Of a DNA stretch of 43,694 nt, positions 27,204-35,427 are shown piece after piece; position 1 is the first letter of the stretch; each line of letters begins with the position of its first letter. This DNA is from Kordiimonadaceae bacterium UBA4441 (lineage in GTDB: Bacteria; Pseudomonadota; Alphaproteobacteria; Sphingomonadales; Emcibacteraceae), in contig DGPL01000041.1 of assembly GCA_002390425.1 (NCBI GenBank), positions 38,636-82,329 of the forward strand, in the 5' to 3' direction. The position numbers were made by a program, and so were the translations under genes. The notes beneath the pieces were generated by a model, which was not told the DNA's origin, searched no databases, and was given only the letters and a program-made list of their open reading frames with translations.

Positions 27204-27240
27204 CGGCTTCCCTTTAAAAATTTTAGGGAAGCCGTTTGCT
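27204..27240 (+). terminator. intra-operon intrinsic terminator between infB and rbfA
   Basis: CGGCTTCCCT (27204-27213) and AGGGAAGCCG (27225-27234) are perfectly complementary over 10 bp, followed by TTTGCTTTT. It ends at the rbfA ribosome-binding site, so rbfA must depend on read-through or on a promoter inside infB. It probably lowers expression of the distal genes. Confidence 0.75.
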
Positions 27241-27256
27241 TTTAAGGAATAAGAAA

Positions 27257-27664
27257 ATGTCCAAATCTCGTTTTAATAATAGCAAAGGCCCAAGTACACG
27301 TGTTTTGCGGGTTGGCGAAAATATTCGCCATGCACTTTCAGAGATATTATCACGCGGCGAAATTCGTGATGAAGCGTTAAATGATGTTTCTATCACAGTG
27401 ACAGAAGTTCGATGTAGTCCTGACTTACGAAATGCGACAATCTTTGTGATGCCTTTAGGCGGCCTTAATGAAAAAGAAGTTGTTGAAGCGTTAAATGCGA
27501 ATAATAAATATATAAGAGGCCAATTATCAAAAATGGTTCGTATGAAATATTTGCCAAATTTAAAATTTACGTCTGATTTTAGTTTCGGTGAAGCTGATCA
27601 CATCGAGTCACTTTTAAAAAGTGACCATGTCGCACAAGATCTCATTAAAGACGATGCTGAATAG
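27257..27664 (+). CDS. rbfA: ribosome-binding factor A
   Basis: A 135-residue KH-fold protein that binds the 30S subunit during 16S 5'-end maturation and cold adaptation. RVLRVGENIRHALSEILSRG, VSITVTEVRCSPDLRNATIF and the conserved LPNLKFTSDFSFGEADHIESL end match the family. I use ATG 27257, which has AAGGAAT upstream, rather than TTG 27236, which lies across the terminator and ribosome-binding site. truB begins seven bases after its stop. Confidence 0.96.
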   Translation: MSKSRFNNSKGPSTRVLRVGENIRHALSEILSRGEIRDEALNDVSITVTEVRCSPDLRNATIFVMPLGGLNEKEVVEALNANNKYIRGQLSKMVRMKYLPNLKFTSDFSFGEADHIESLLKSDHVAQDLIKDDAE

Positions 27665-27671
27665 ACCATAG

Positions 27672-28580
27672 ATGGCAAGAAAACGTAAAGGTAATAAAGT
27701 TGATGGCTGGTTGGTAATTGATAAACCCTATAATATGGGTTCGACCAAAGTTGTCGGGAAATGCCGTTTTCTTACCAAAGCTCAAAAAGTTGGTCATGCC
27801 GGAACGTTAGACCCTCTTGCAACAGGCATTTTGCCAATTGCTTTTGGCGAAGCAACTAAGACGATCCCTTTTATGATGGATGCGAAAAAAACCTATCGTT
27901 TTACAGTCACTTGGGGCGAAGAACGCACCACGGACGATATAGAAGGTGATGTGATCGAAACGAGCGGGATTAGGCCTACCCAAGATCAAATTTTAAAGGC
28001 ATTGCCGGACTTTATTGGTGTTATTAAGCAGCGTCCGCCTATCTTTAGTGCGATCAAGATAGATGGAAAGCGTGCTTATGACCTTGCCAGGGCGGGAGAG
28101 GCCGTGGAAATGAAAGAGCGCGAGGTTGAAGTATTCGATTTAAAATTATTAGAATCGGATTTACAAAGCGCAACCTTTGAAATGGAGTGCTCTAAAGGGA
28201 CCTATGTGCGTTCAATAGGGCGCGATTTGGCAAGGAAATTAGGGACTTTAGGCTATATTTCCATGTTAAGGCGCACCAAAGTTGGCGCATTTGATGAAAG
28301 CGATACGATTTCACTGGAAAAGCTTGAAGAATTAGTACATAGTGCGCCGCTTGAAGAGTGGATTCTTAATGTTGTGACCGTGCTAGACGACATCTTGGCA
28401 TTGGCCGTAACAAAGGATCAGGCAGACTTTCTAAAAAACGGTGGATTTATTCCATCAAGAGAGCTTCCGGCTTCAAACCGAATTGGCGAACTTTATAAAG
28501 CCATGCATGATGATAAAATTATTGCCTTGTGTGAACTTGATGAAGAATTTTTAAAACCAGTTCGGGTCTTTAATTTATAA
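27672..28580 (+). CDS. truB: tRNA pseudouridine(55) synthase
   Basis: A 302-residue enzyme converting U55 of tRNA to pseudouridine. GHAGTLDPLATGILP contains the catalytic Asp47. GWLVIDKPYNMGSTK, KTYRFTVTWG, QRPPIFSAIKIDGKRAYDLAR and CSKGTYVRSIGRDLA are all family motifs, and a small C-terminal PUA-like region is present. It is tightly linked to rbfA and 20 bases before rpsO. Confidence 0.97.
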   Translation: MARKRKGNKVDGWLVIDKPYNMGSTKVVGKCRFLTKAQKVGHAGTLDPLATGILPIAFGEATKTIPFMMDAKKTYRFTVTWGEERTTDDIEGDVIETSGIRPTQDQILKALPDFIGVIKQRPPIFSAIKIDGKRAYDLARAGEAVEMKEREVEVFDLKLLESDLQSATFEMECSKGTYVRSIGRDLARKLGTLGYISMLRRTKVGAFDESDTISLEKLEELVHSAPLEEWILNVVTVLDDILALAVTKDQADFLKNGGFIPSRELPASNRIGELYKAMHDDKIIALCELDEEFLKPVRVFNL

Positions 28581-28600
28581 TTTATTTAAAGGAGTTACCG

Positions 28601-28870
28601 ATGTCGATTACTGCAGAAAAAAAGCAGGAACTAATTAAACAGTATGCCACAAAAGATGGCGATACAGGTTCCCCAGAAGTTCAAGTTGCCATTCTTACAC
28701 ATAGAATTGCCCATCTTACAGAACATTTTAAAACACATAAAAAAGATAATCACTCACGTCGTGGGTTGCTTATGCTTGTTAACAAGCGCCGTAAGCTTCT
28801 TGATTATCTTAACAAAAAAGACGCAGGCCGTTATCAAGCCCTTATTAAGAGTCTAGGTCTTCGCAAGTAA
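28601..28870 (+). CDS. rpsO: 30S ribosomal protein S15
   Basis: An 89-residue primary 16S-binding protein. KDTGSPEVQ-like DGDTGSPEVQVAIL, HFKTHKKDNHSRRGLL and RRKLLDYLNKKD are the conserved S15 blocks. The length is exactly that of the family. AAGGAG sits six bases before ATG 28601. Located between truB and pnp as in most proteobacteria; S15 can autoregulate through its own leader, but only 20 bases separate it from truB here. Confidence 0.99.
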   Translation: MSITAEKKQELIKQYATKDGDTGSPEVQVAILTHRIAHLTEHFKTHKKDNHSRRGLLMLVNKRRKLLDYLNKKDAGRYQALIKSLGLRK

Positions 28871-28928
28871 ACGTTTAAGTATGACCATAGGGGTCATGCA
28901 AAGGCTTTTTGATGTGTGGGTTTCAAGG

Positions 28929-28944
28929 ATGGGCCTTGGCCCAT
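28929..28944 (+). ncRNA. CUUG-capped hairpin in the pnp leader
   Basis: ATGGGC and GCCCAT form a perfect six-base stem closed by CTTG, a stable tetraloop, 42 bases before the pnp start. A second dyad (ATGACC ... GGTCAT) lies about 45 bases further upstream. No T-run follows, so these are not terminators. In E. coli the pnp leader hairpin is cut by RNase III and then used for PNPase autoregulation; the same role here is inferred. Confidence 0.45.
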
Positions 28945-28985
28945 AAATCAAAAAAATATAGCCGAAAGAAAATAGAGAAATATAT

Positions 28986-31115
28986 ATGTTTAATAAAAAT
29001 AAAGTAGAAATCACTTGGGGCGGTCGCCCTCTTAAAATCGAAACAGGACAAATTGCTCGTCAAGCCGGTGGTGCCGTAATGGTAACGTATGGCGAGACAT
29101 CAGTGTTCACCGCTGTAACAGCAGCGAAAAAAGCGAAAGCTGGAATTGATTTCTTCCCACTCACAGTTAATTATCAAGAAAAAGCGTATGCCGCCGGTAA
29201 AATACCAGGCGGTTTTTTTAAGCGTGAAGCACGTCCAAGCGAATCAGAAATATTAGTATGTCGTTTGATTGACCGTCCGATCCGCCCGCTTTTCGTATCA
29301 AGTTTCAAAAATGAAACACAAGTATCATGTACAGTAATGAGCCATGACCTTGAAAATCAAGCTGACATCCCTTCAATTATCGGCACAAGTGCTGCACTAA
29401 CGCTTTCTGGACTTCCTTTTATGGGGCCGGTTGCTGGTGCCCGTGTTGGTTATATCGATGGTGAATACGTATTAAACCCTACAGAAGAAGAGTTGGAAAA
29501 TTCCGACCTTGATCTAGTTGTTGCAGGAACGCGTGATGCGGTTCTTATGGTTGAATCAGAAGCAAATGAGCTAAGCGAAGAAATTATGCTCGGTGCGGTT
29601 ATGTTTGGCCACGAGCAAATGCAAGTGGTTATTGATGCTATTATAGAGCTTGCAGAAGTTGCTGCGAAAGACCCAATTGAACTTCCAGAAGAAGAAGATC
29701 ATAGCGCCCTTATTGCTGATATTGCTAAAATGGCTGAAGCTGGTCTTCGTGATGCTTATGGTGAAACGGACAAGCAAACACGTGTTGGCAAAATTAATGA
29801 CGTTAAAGATGCCGTGAAAGAGAAGTTTGTATCTGAAGATGATGATGATGCACATAGCATTCTTGTTGGCGGGATCTTAAAAAATCTTGAAAAAGATATT
29901 GTTCGAGGTGATATCATTAAAACGGGTAAACGTATTGATGGCCGTGATCTTGACACAGTGCGTAAAGTCGTTGGTGAAGTGAACATTCTTCCTCGTGCAC
30001 ATGGTTCTGCACTCTTCACACGCGGTGAAACACAATCAATTTGTGTCTCAACACTTGGAACAGCGGATGATGAACAATTCATTGATGCGCTAACGGGTAC
30101 TTATAAGGAAAACTTCATGCTTCATTATAACTTCCCTCCTTATTCAGTAGGTGAAGTTGGACGTGCAGGATTTACAAGTCGCCGCGAAGTGGGGCATGGT
30201 AAACTGGCATGGCGTGCGATGAAAGCGGTGCTTCCAAGTAAGGAAGATTTCCCATATACAATCCGAATTGTTTCTGAAATTACGGAATCAAATGGTTCTT
30301 CTTCTATGGCGACGGTTTGTGGTTCCTCACTATCCTTAATGGATGCGGGTGTTCCGATTAAACGCCCTGTTTCCGGTATTGCCATGGGTCTTATTAAAGA
30401 AGGCGATGATTATGCCGTTCTTTCCGATATTCTTGGTGATGAAGACCATCTTGGTGATATGGACTTTAAGGTTGCTGGTACAGTAGAAGGTATCACATCA
30501 CTTCAAATGGATATCAAAATTACTGGTATTACGAAAGACATCATGGAAGCAGCACTTGAGCAAGCCAAAGGTGGTCGTGCTACAATTCTTGCAGCCATGA
30601 ATGATGCCATTGATGGCGTTCGTGAAGAAATGAGTGAACATGCTCCTCGTATTGAGACTATTCAAGTTAAGAAAGATAAAATTCGTGAAATCATCGGTAC
30701 TGGTGGTAAAGTTATTCGTGAAATCTGCGAAGTAACTGGTGCTAAAGTTGATATTGATGATGATGGCGTTGTTAATGTTTCTTCCTCTGATGCTGCCGCT
30801 ATTCGTGCGGCTATGGATTGGATCAATGGTATTGTTGCTGAACCAGAAGTTGGCGTTACTTATGAAGGTAAGGTTGTAAAAACAGTTGACTTTGGTGCAT
30901 TCGTAAACTTCCTAGGTAGTCGTGATGGCCTTGTTCACATTAGTGAAATGGCCAATGAGCGCGTTAAACAAGTTACCGACGTTGTAAAAGAAGGTGATGT
31001 TGTTAAAGTAAAAGTTCTTGGCATTGATGATCGTGGTAAAGTACGCTTAAGTATGAAAGCTGTAATGAACGACGAAGCCAAAGACGAAGGCGATGAAGAA
31101 AACGCCGACGCGTAA
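28986..31115 (+). CDS. pnp: polyribonucleotide nucleotidyltransferase (PNPase)
   Basis: A 709-residue trimeric 3'-5' phosphorolytic exoribonuclease. Two RNase PH domains (about 5-215 and 310-545) flank a helical linker. PLTVNYQEKAYAAGKIPGGF, RLIDRPIRPLF and TRGETQ lie in the PH domains, and GDEDHLGDMDFKVAGT carries the metal/phosphate site. A KH domain follows (about 550-615, with IREIIGTGGKVIREI), then an S1 domain (about 620-690, with VKTVDFGAFVNFLGSRDGLVHIS). The tail is acidic. It ends the translation/decay series. Confidence 0.98.
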   Translation: MFNKNKVEITWGGRPLKIETGQIARQAGGAVMVTYGETSVFTAVTAAKKAKAGIDFFPLTVNYQEKAYAAGKIPGGFFKREARPSESEILVCRLIDRPIRPLFVSSFKNETQVSCTVMSHDLENQADIPSIIGTSAALTLSGLPFMGPVAGARVGYIDGEYVLNPTEEELENSDLDLVVAGTRDAVLMVESEANELSEEIMLGAVMFGHEQMQVVIDAIIELAEVAAKDPIELPEEEDHSALIADIAKMAEAGLRDAYGETDKQTRVGKINDVKDAVKEKFVSEDDDDAHSILVGGILKNLEKDIVRGDIIKTGKRIDGRDLDTVRKVVGEVNILPRAHGSALFTRGETQSICVSTLGTADDEQFIDALTGTYKENFMLHYNFPPYSVGEVGRAGFTSRREVGHGKLAWRAMKAVLPSKEDFPYTIRIVSEITESNGSSSMATVCGSSLSLMDAGVPIKRPVSGIAMGLIKEGDDYAVLSDILGDEDHLGDMDFKVAGTVEGITSLQMDIKITGITKDIMEAALEQAKGGRATILAAMNDAIDGVREEMSEHAPRIETIQVKKDKIREIIGTGGKVIREICEVTGAKVDIDDDGVVNVSSSDAAAIRAAMDWINGIVAEPEVGVTYEGKVVKTVDFGAFVNFLGSRDGLVHISEMANERVKQVTDVVKEGDVVKVKVLGIDDRGKVRLSMKAVMNDEAKDEGDEENADA

Positions 31116-31127
31116 AATAGTACTAGA

Positions 31128-31173
31128 TTGCCGGGTGATGGGGTTCGTCCGGCAACCGTAAATATGGATACGG
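31128..31173 (+). other. two consecutive hairpins after pnp
   Basis: TTGCCGG (31128-31134) pairs with CCGGCAA (31149-31155), immediately followed by CCGTA (31156-31160) pairing with TACGG (31169-31173). Neither is followed by a T-run. They occupy almost all of the 70 bases between pnp and the nitronate monooxygenase-like gene, so they may stabilise the pnp mRNA end or shape the next gene's leader. Confidence 0.5.
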
Positions 31174-31185
31174 TGAAGGGATAAT

Positions 31186-32589
31186 ATGAAAGCGATAAAC
31201 TCATTAAATATATCAGGCAGCGAAGTTCTTCCGCTCGTTGAGGGTGGTAAAGGGATTTCAGCAACCAATGGCGCCAGTGCGGGTGCGTGGGCTGCCGCGG
31301 GCGGCGTTGGAACCGTTTCCTGCGTTAATGCGGATAATTTTGATGAGAACGGGAATGTTATTCCTCAAGTCTATCATGGAAAAACCCGCACAGAGCGTCA
31401 TGCTGAACTGATCCAATACGGTATTGATGGCGGTGTACGCCAAGTTAAAGATGCGCATGATATTGCCGGCGGGAATGGTCGTATTCACATTAATGTCTTA
31501 TGGGAAATGGGCGGTGCTGAACCTGTCCTTGAAGGCGTATTAGACGGCGCAAAAGGGCTGGTTCATGGTATCACATGTGGTGCAGGAATGCCTTATAAGC
31601 TCGCGGAAATAGCGGCAAATCATAAAGTATTTTTTCATCCTATTATTTCTTCTGCCCGTGCTTTCGGCATTTTATGGAAACGCGCTTATAAAAATTATGG
31701 CGAATGGCTTGGTGGTGTTGTTTATGAAGACCCGTGGCTAGCGGGTGGGCATAACGGTCTTTCAAATGCAGAAGATCCGCTTGAGCCGCAAGACCCTTAT
31801 CCGCGTGTCGTCGCATTGCGTAAAATGATGAATAAATTTGGACTTGAGCATGTGCCAATTTTAATGGCTGGTGGTGTTTGGTACCTGCGGGACTGGGAAC
31901 ATTGGTTCGATAACCCTGATATTGGCTTGATCGCATTTCAATACGGAACGCGTCCGCTTCTAACAAAAGAAAGCCCCATTCCACAAGGCTGGAAAGACAA
32001 GCTTACAACCTTAACTGAAGGGGATGTTTTACTTCATCGTTTTAGCCCGACAGGATTTTATTCTTCTGCGGTGCGTAATAATCTTCTTAATCAATTAGAA
32101 GGTCGTTCCGAAAGACAAGTTGAATTTCGCCGTAAAGCGGGTGTTGATGAAGCCTTTAATACTGAAGTGCTTGTGGGAAAGAAAAAATATTTTGTCCAAG
32201 AAGACGATAAGCCAAAGGTATTGGCTTGGGTTGATCAAGGTTTTGATACATCAATGCGTACGCCGGATGATACACTAATTTTGGTTGGTGCGGATGAAGC
32301 CGCTGAAATCAGACAGGATCAAAAGGATTGCATGGGTTGCTTGAGCCAATGTAAATTTTCAAACTGGTCGCAAAACCCGGACACCAATTATTCAACGGGT
32401 CGTGGCGCTGATTCAAGAAGTTTCTGTATTCAAAAGTCATTAATGAATATTGCCCATGGCGGTTCATTAGATGATAACTTAATGTTTGCTGGTCATGCAG
32501 CCTTTAACTTTGGTGCAGACCCTTTTTATAGCAACGGCTTTGTGCCTACGGTAAAAGAGCTTATTGAACGCATCGTGACAGGCGATTAA
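31186..32589 (+). CDS. nitronate monooxygenase family flavoprotein
   Basis: A 467-residue protein with the FMN-binding TIM barrel of the nitronate monooxygenase / 2-nitropropane dioxygenase family (PF03060). GISATNGASAGAWAAAGGVG opens the barrel, LVHGITCGAGMPYKLAE and GGVVYEDPWLAGGHNG follow, with the usual lysine-poor active site region and ILMAGGVWYLRDWEHW. A long C-terminal part (about 300-467) exceeds the classical enzymes and has a four-residue-spaced Cys cluster, CMGCLSQCKFSNW, suggesting a metal or Fe-S site. Enzymes of this fold oxidise nitronates or reduce enoyl groups; which applies here is open. GAAGGG precedes ATG 31186. Next to Irr, though with no obvious metabolic link. Confidence 0.82.
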   Translation: MKAINSLNISGSEVLPLVEGGKGISATNGASAGAWAAAGGVGTVSCVNADNFDENGNVIPQVYHGKTRTERHAELIQYGIDGGVRQVKDAHDIAGGNGRIHINVLWEMGGAEPVLEGVLDGAKGLVHGITCGAGMPYKLAEIAANHKVFFHPIISSARAFGILWKRAYKNYGEWLGGVVYEDPWLAGGHNGLSNAEDPLEPQDPYPRVVALRKMMNKFGLEHVPILMAGGVWYLRDWEHWFDNPDIGLIAFQYGTRPLLTKESPIPQGWKDKLTTLTEGDVLLHRFSPTGFYSSAVRNNLLNQLEGRSERQVEFRRKAGVDEAFNTEVLVGKKKYFVQEDDKPKVLAWVDQGFDTSMRTPDDTLILVGADEAAEIRQDQKDCMGCLSQCKFSNWSQNPDTNYSTGRGADSRSFCIQKSLMNIAHGGSLDDNLMFAGHAAFNFGADPFYSNGFVPTVKELIERIVTGD

Positions 32590-32615
32590 TTATTCACCAA
32601 CTTGATTAACTAAAA

Positions 32616-32636
32616 ATTACAGTGTAATATTGTAAT
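32616..32636 (+). promoter_or_regulatory. dyad operator candidate at the Irr start
   Basis: ATTACA and TGTAAT repeat around the first start codon, with an inner perfect palindrome TTACA-G-TGTAA. It could be an autoregulatory operator or part of the promoter. It does not match the usual iron control element that I know for Irr. Confidence 0.3.
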
Positions 32637-33075
32637 GTTTTTAAGAAGCATTATGAGTAAAAAGATGAACAGACCCTATTCAAAAGCCCTAAAATGTTTA
32701 CAAGATTTTGGCCTTAGACCGACACGTCAAAGACTTGCACTTGCAAAAATTTTATTTGATGGTGATGACCGCCATGTCACAGCTGAAGTGCTTCATAATG
32801 AAGTAAACGGGACTGGCGCCAAAGTTTCACTCGCAACAATTTATAATACGCTGCATCAATTTACGGAAGCAGGCCTTTTGAAAGAAGTGATTTTGGATAG
32901 TAACCGCACTTATTTTGACACCAATATATCTGATCATCATCATATCTTCTTTAAGGAAGATGAAATCCTCGCTGATTTAACATCAGAAGATTTGGTTATA
33001 TCATCGTTACCAGAAGTTCCAGAAGGTAAAAAAATTAGCGCTGTTAATGTGGTCATCCACATGGAAAATAGTTAA
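32635..33075 (+). CDS. irr: Fur-family regulator, Irr-like
   Basis: A 146-residue winged-helix metalloregulator. GLRPTRQRLALAKILF is the recognition region, HVTAEVLHNEV and SLATIYNTLHQFTEAGLL the DNA-binding wing, and an HHH triplet (101-103) in SDHHHIFF is the haem/metal site characteristic of Irr in alphaproteobacteria. It lacks the N-terminal GCPW-type haem motif known from Bradyrhizobium. Irr is a haem-status repressor/activator of iron and haem genes; the hem operon in this window is a plausible target. ATG 32635, 32653 or 32665 could each be the start. Its 3' end is two bases from the convergent SH3 gene. Confidence 0.85.
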   Translation: MFLRSIMSKKMNRPYSKALKCLQDFGLRPTRQRLALAKILFDGDDRHVTAEVLHNEVNGTGAKVSLATIYNTLHQFTEAGLLKEVILDSNRTYFDTNISDHHHIFFKEDEILADLTSEDLVISSLPEVPEGKKISAVNVVIHMENS

Positions 33076-33077
33076 AT

Positions 33078-33659
33078 CTAATCAAATACTTCTTGGTTTA
33101 GAGCGCCCCAAATATTTTCCACGCTAATCCAGCCGGTGAAACCGCCAACTTCCATTTCACACCAATTGTCTGCACATTGGTTGATTGTTCCTAGAACATC
33201 CTGTTCTGCAGAGACTGTGATCTGACGCCTGTTTTCGGGTGACTTATAAAGATTTTGTGTGCCATTAATGATAACGCCGTACCGTTTTAAGGATAGTAAA
33301 GACCTCAAGATCCAGCCGGTCGAACCATCAATATCTTCTATTTTTCGCCAATTTCCGTATTCTGCAATGACTTTTAAAGGATAGTCTTCCTTTAAGTAAA
33401 TCCAATCGATTGGGTATTCGATTCCGGGGCCAGTACGCATATTGGTTTTATCATTAACCAATGACATAAATCTTGGAAGGGGATAGCCGGAAGCACCCAT
33501 TGTGGTTGTTTCATTATCTTGCCCAATGGCATTGAATGAAAAAATAAATGTAAGACAAAAAATGAATATAATTTTTGGCACAGTGTTAAACTTTATGTTG
33601 AAGCTAGAGTAGGTCAATTTATGTATTTTTCTGAAGCATTCGTCAAGATTGCTTTTCAT
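33078..33659 (-). CDS. secreted SH3-domain protein
   Basis: A 193-residue exported protein with two bacterial SH3-like repeats (SH3_4, PF06347): NMRTGPGIEYPIDWIYLKED...STGWILRSLLS, and QNLYKSPENRRQI...TGWISVENIWG. A signal peptide ending about FNAIGQ (near residue 47) is preceded by an unusually long charged leader. A GTG at 33581 would give a normal signal peptide (PKIIFIFCLTFIFSF), so the true start may be there. SH3_4 proteins are probably periplasmic and bind cell-wall or protein ligands. It is divergent from a D-2-hydroxyacid dehydrogenase, an arrangement often seen in alphaproteobacteria. Confidence 0.85.
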   Translation of the reverse strand: MKSNLDECFRKIHKLTYSSFNIKFNTVPKIIFIFCLTFIFSFNAIGQDNETTTMGASGYPLPRFMSLVNDKTNMRTGPGIEYPIDWIYLKEDYPLKVIAEYGNWRKIEDIDGSTGWILRSLLSLKRYGVIINGTQNLYKSPENRRQITVSAEQDVLGTINQCADNWCEMEVGGFTGWISVENIWGALNQEVFD

Positions 33660-33715
33660 TTGTCAGAAAGCAATGAGCAAAATATACTGATAAAAATTTC
33701 AACTGAAAGAAAAAA

Positions 33716-34684
33716 ATGAAACCTCTCGTAATTGTTACCCGTAAATTACCGCTAGCCGTTGAAAAAAGAATGCAGGAATTGTTCAATGTGAAACTTAATG
33801 ATGATGATCACCCCTTCACAAAAGATGAATTATTATGTGCTGTTCAGGAGGCGACAGTATTGGTTCCGACAGTAACCGATAAAATAGAAGCAGAGATAAT
33901 AAATGCCGCAGGCACGAATTTTAAAATGATAGCTAACTTTGGTGTTGGTATTAATCACGTTGATTTGGCCTCGGCTCGGGCCCGCATGATTACGGTCACA
34001 AATACACCAGGCGTGTTAACAGAAGATACGGCAGAAATGGCATTTTCATTAATGCTTGGTATCATACGCCGCGTTAATGAAGGCGAAAGAATGCTACGTG
34101 CAGGGAAATGGCAAGGGTGGGCCCCGACAGATATGCACGGAACGAGACTATTTGGTAAAAAAATTGGTATCATCGGTATGGGGCGGATCGGTCAGGCATT
34201 AGCAAAGCGCGCCAAAGCATTTGGAATGGGCATTCATTATCATAACCGAAATCCGATCCATCAGGATTTAGAAGCTGAATTCGGCGCAACCTATTGGCAA
34301 AGCTTAGACCAGATGATTACTCAAATGGATGTTATCTCTTTAAACTGCCCCTATACCGATGAAACACATCATTTAATGAATAACCATCGTTTGGGATTGA
34401 TGCAGAAGCATGCATATTTAATCAATACGGCCCGCGGTGAAGTCATTGATGAAAAGATCCTAATTGAGAAATTATTATCGGGTGAAATCAGAGGTGCCGG
34501 ACTAGATGTTTATGAAAATGAACCGCAAGTAAAAAAAGACTTTCTAACTCTTGAGAATGTTGTGCTTGCACCACATATGGGATCAGCGACGACAGAGGCA
34601 CGCCAAGCAATGGGTGATAAAGTCATTATTAATGTGAAAACTTTTCTGGATGGACACAGCCCGAGAGATCGCGTTATTTCTTAG
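33716..34684 (+). CDS. D-2-hydroxyacid dehydrogenase (glyoxylate/glycerate type)
   Basis: A 322-residue NAD(P)-dependent enzyme. The Rossmann motif GMGRIG lies at 154-159. The catalytic triad is Arg240 (NTARGEVID), Glu269 (YENEP) and His287 (APHMGS). FGVGINHVDL and TPGVLTEDTAEMAFSL form the substrate domain. It reduces a 2-ketoacid such as glyoxylate or hydroxypyruvate; the exact substrate cannot be fixed. Its 3' end overlaps the convergent moeB by four bases. Confidence 0.92.
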   Translation: MKPLVIVTRKLPLAVEKRMQELFNVKLNDDDHPFTKDELLCAVQEATVLVPTVTDKIEAEIINAAGTNFKMIANFGVGINHVDLASARARMITVTNTPGVLTEDTAEMAFSLMLGIIRRVNEGERMLRAGKWQGWAPTDMHGTRLFGKKIGIIGMGRIGQALAKRAKAFGMGIHYHNRNPIHQDLEAEFGATYWQSLDQMITQMDVISLNCPYTDETHHLMNNHRLGLMQKHAYLINTARGEVIDEKILIEKLLSGEIRGAGLDVYENEPQVKKDFLTLENVVLAPHMGSATTEARQAMGDKVIINVKTFLDGHSPRDRVIS

Positions 34685-35427
34685 TGGCAATATTTACAGC
34701 CAGGATCTTTTGGAAGTTTGATTGTACGACTTGCAGCGCTAAGGCTATCATATATGACAAGCTTCCCCGCCAAACTATCACCAATATTGAGAAGTTCTTT
34801 CAAAACTTCTACCGCTTGCATTGTACCAACAACACCTGCAACGGCACCTAGAATGCCGGCATCGGCGCAGCTTAAAATGCCTTTAGGGTGATCTGGCACA
34901 AGACATCGATAGCATGGTTGGGTATCTTCGTATCCCTTAAAAGTTGAAAGCTGGCCATCAAATTGACTAAGAGCGCCCGATATAAGCGGCTTTCTTTGCG
35001 CTATGCATATATCATTCACCAAGAAGCGTGTGGTGAAATTATCACAGCCATCTGCAACGACATCATATTCGGATATAATTTTCTCTGCATTATCATCTGT
35101 AAGGCGCTCATGATATGTAACCACATTAATATCTGGATTAATGTTTTTAATCATCTCTTTTGCGCTAGTAACTTTATCTTGTCCAATGGCGGATGTCATA
35201 TGGACGATCTGACGTTGAAGGTTACTTAAATCAACGCTATCGTGATCAATGATCCCAATAGTGCCAACACCTGCGGCAGCAAGATACATAAGAAGTGGAC
35301 TACCTAATCCACCAGCGCCAATAACCAGCACTTTTGATTTCAGCAATTTTTGCTGACCCGGACCACCAATTTCTTTGAGGATGAGGTGGCGGGCATATCG
35401 TTCGATTTGATCGTCAGTCAGTGTCAT
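34681..35427 (-). CDS. moeB: MoeB/ThiF-family adenylyltransferase (E1-like)
   Basis: A 248-residue E1-like enzyme. VIGAGGLGSP (36-45) is the nucleotide-binding loop, DSVDLSNLQRQ holds the ATP-site Arg, DGCDN (127-131) binds ATP/Mg, and zinc Cys residues lie at 172/175 (CYRC) and 244/247 (CKYC). Cys187 in ILSCADAG could be the catalytic cysteine. The C-terminal rhodanese domain of MoeZ-type proteins is absent, so this is the short MoeB form. It adenylates the C-terminal glycine of a ubiquitin-fold sulfur carrier (MoaD or ThiS); neither gene is in the window. Its start overlaps by 14 bases the end of a small unknown gene. ThiF is the alternative name. Confidence 0.88.
   Translation of the reverse strand: MTLTDDQIERYARHLILKEIGGPGQQKLLKSKVLVIGAGGLGSPLLMYLAAAGVGTIGIIDHDSVDLSNLQRQIVHMTSAIGQDKVTSAKEMIKNINPDINVVTYHERLTDDNAEKIISEYDVVADGCDNFTTRFLVNDICIAQRKPLISGALSQFDGQLSTFKGYEDTQPCYRCLVPDHPKGILSCADAGILGAVAGVVGTMQAVEVLKELLNIGDSLAGKLVIYDSLSAASRTIKLPKDPGCKYCH

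Noticed and set aside
31128..31173. Intrinsic terminator after pnp
   Set aside because: The stems are sound but no T-run follows either of them.
31643..31984. 113-codon minus-strand open frame
   Set aside because: Lies wholly inside the nitronate monooxygenase-like gene on the other strand, with no recognisable motif.
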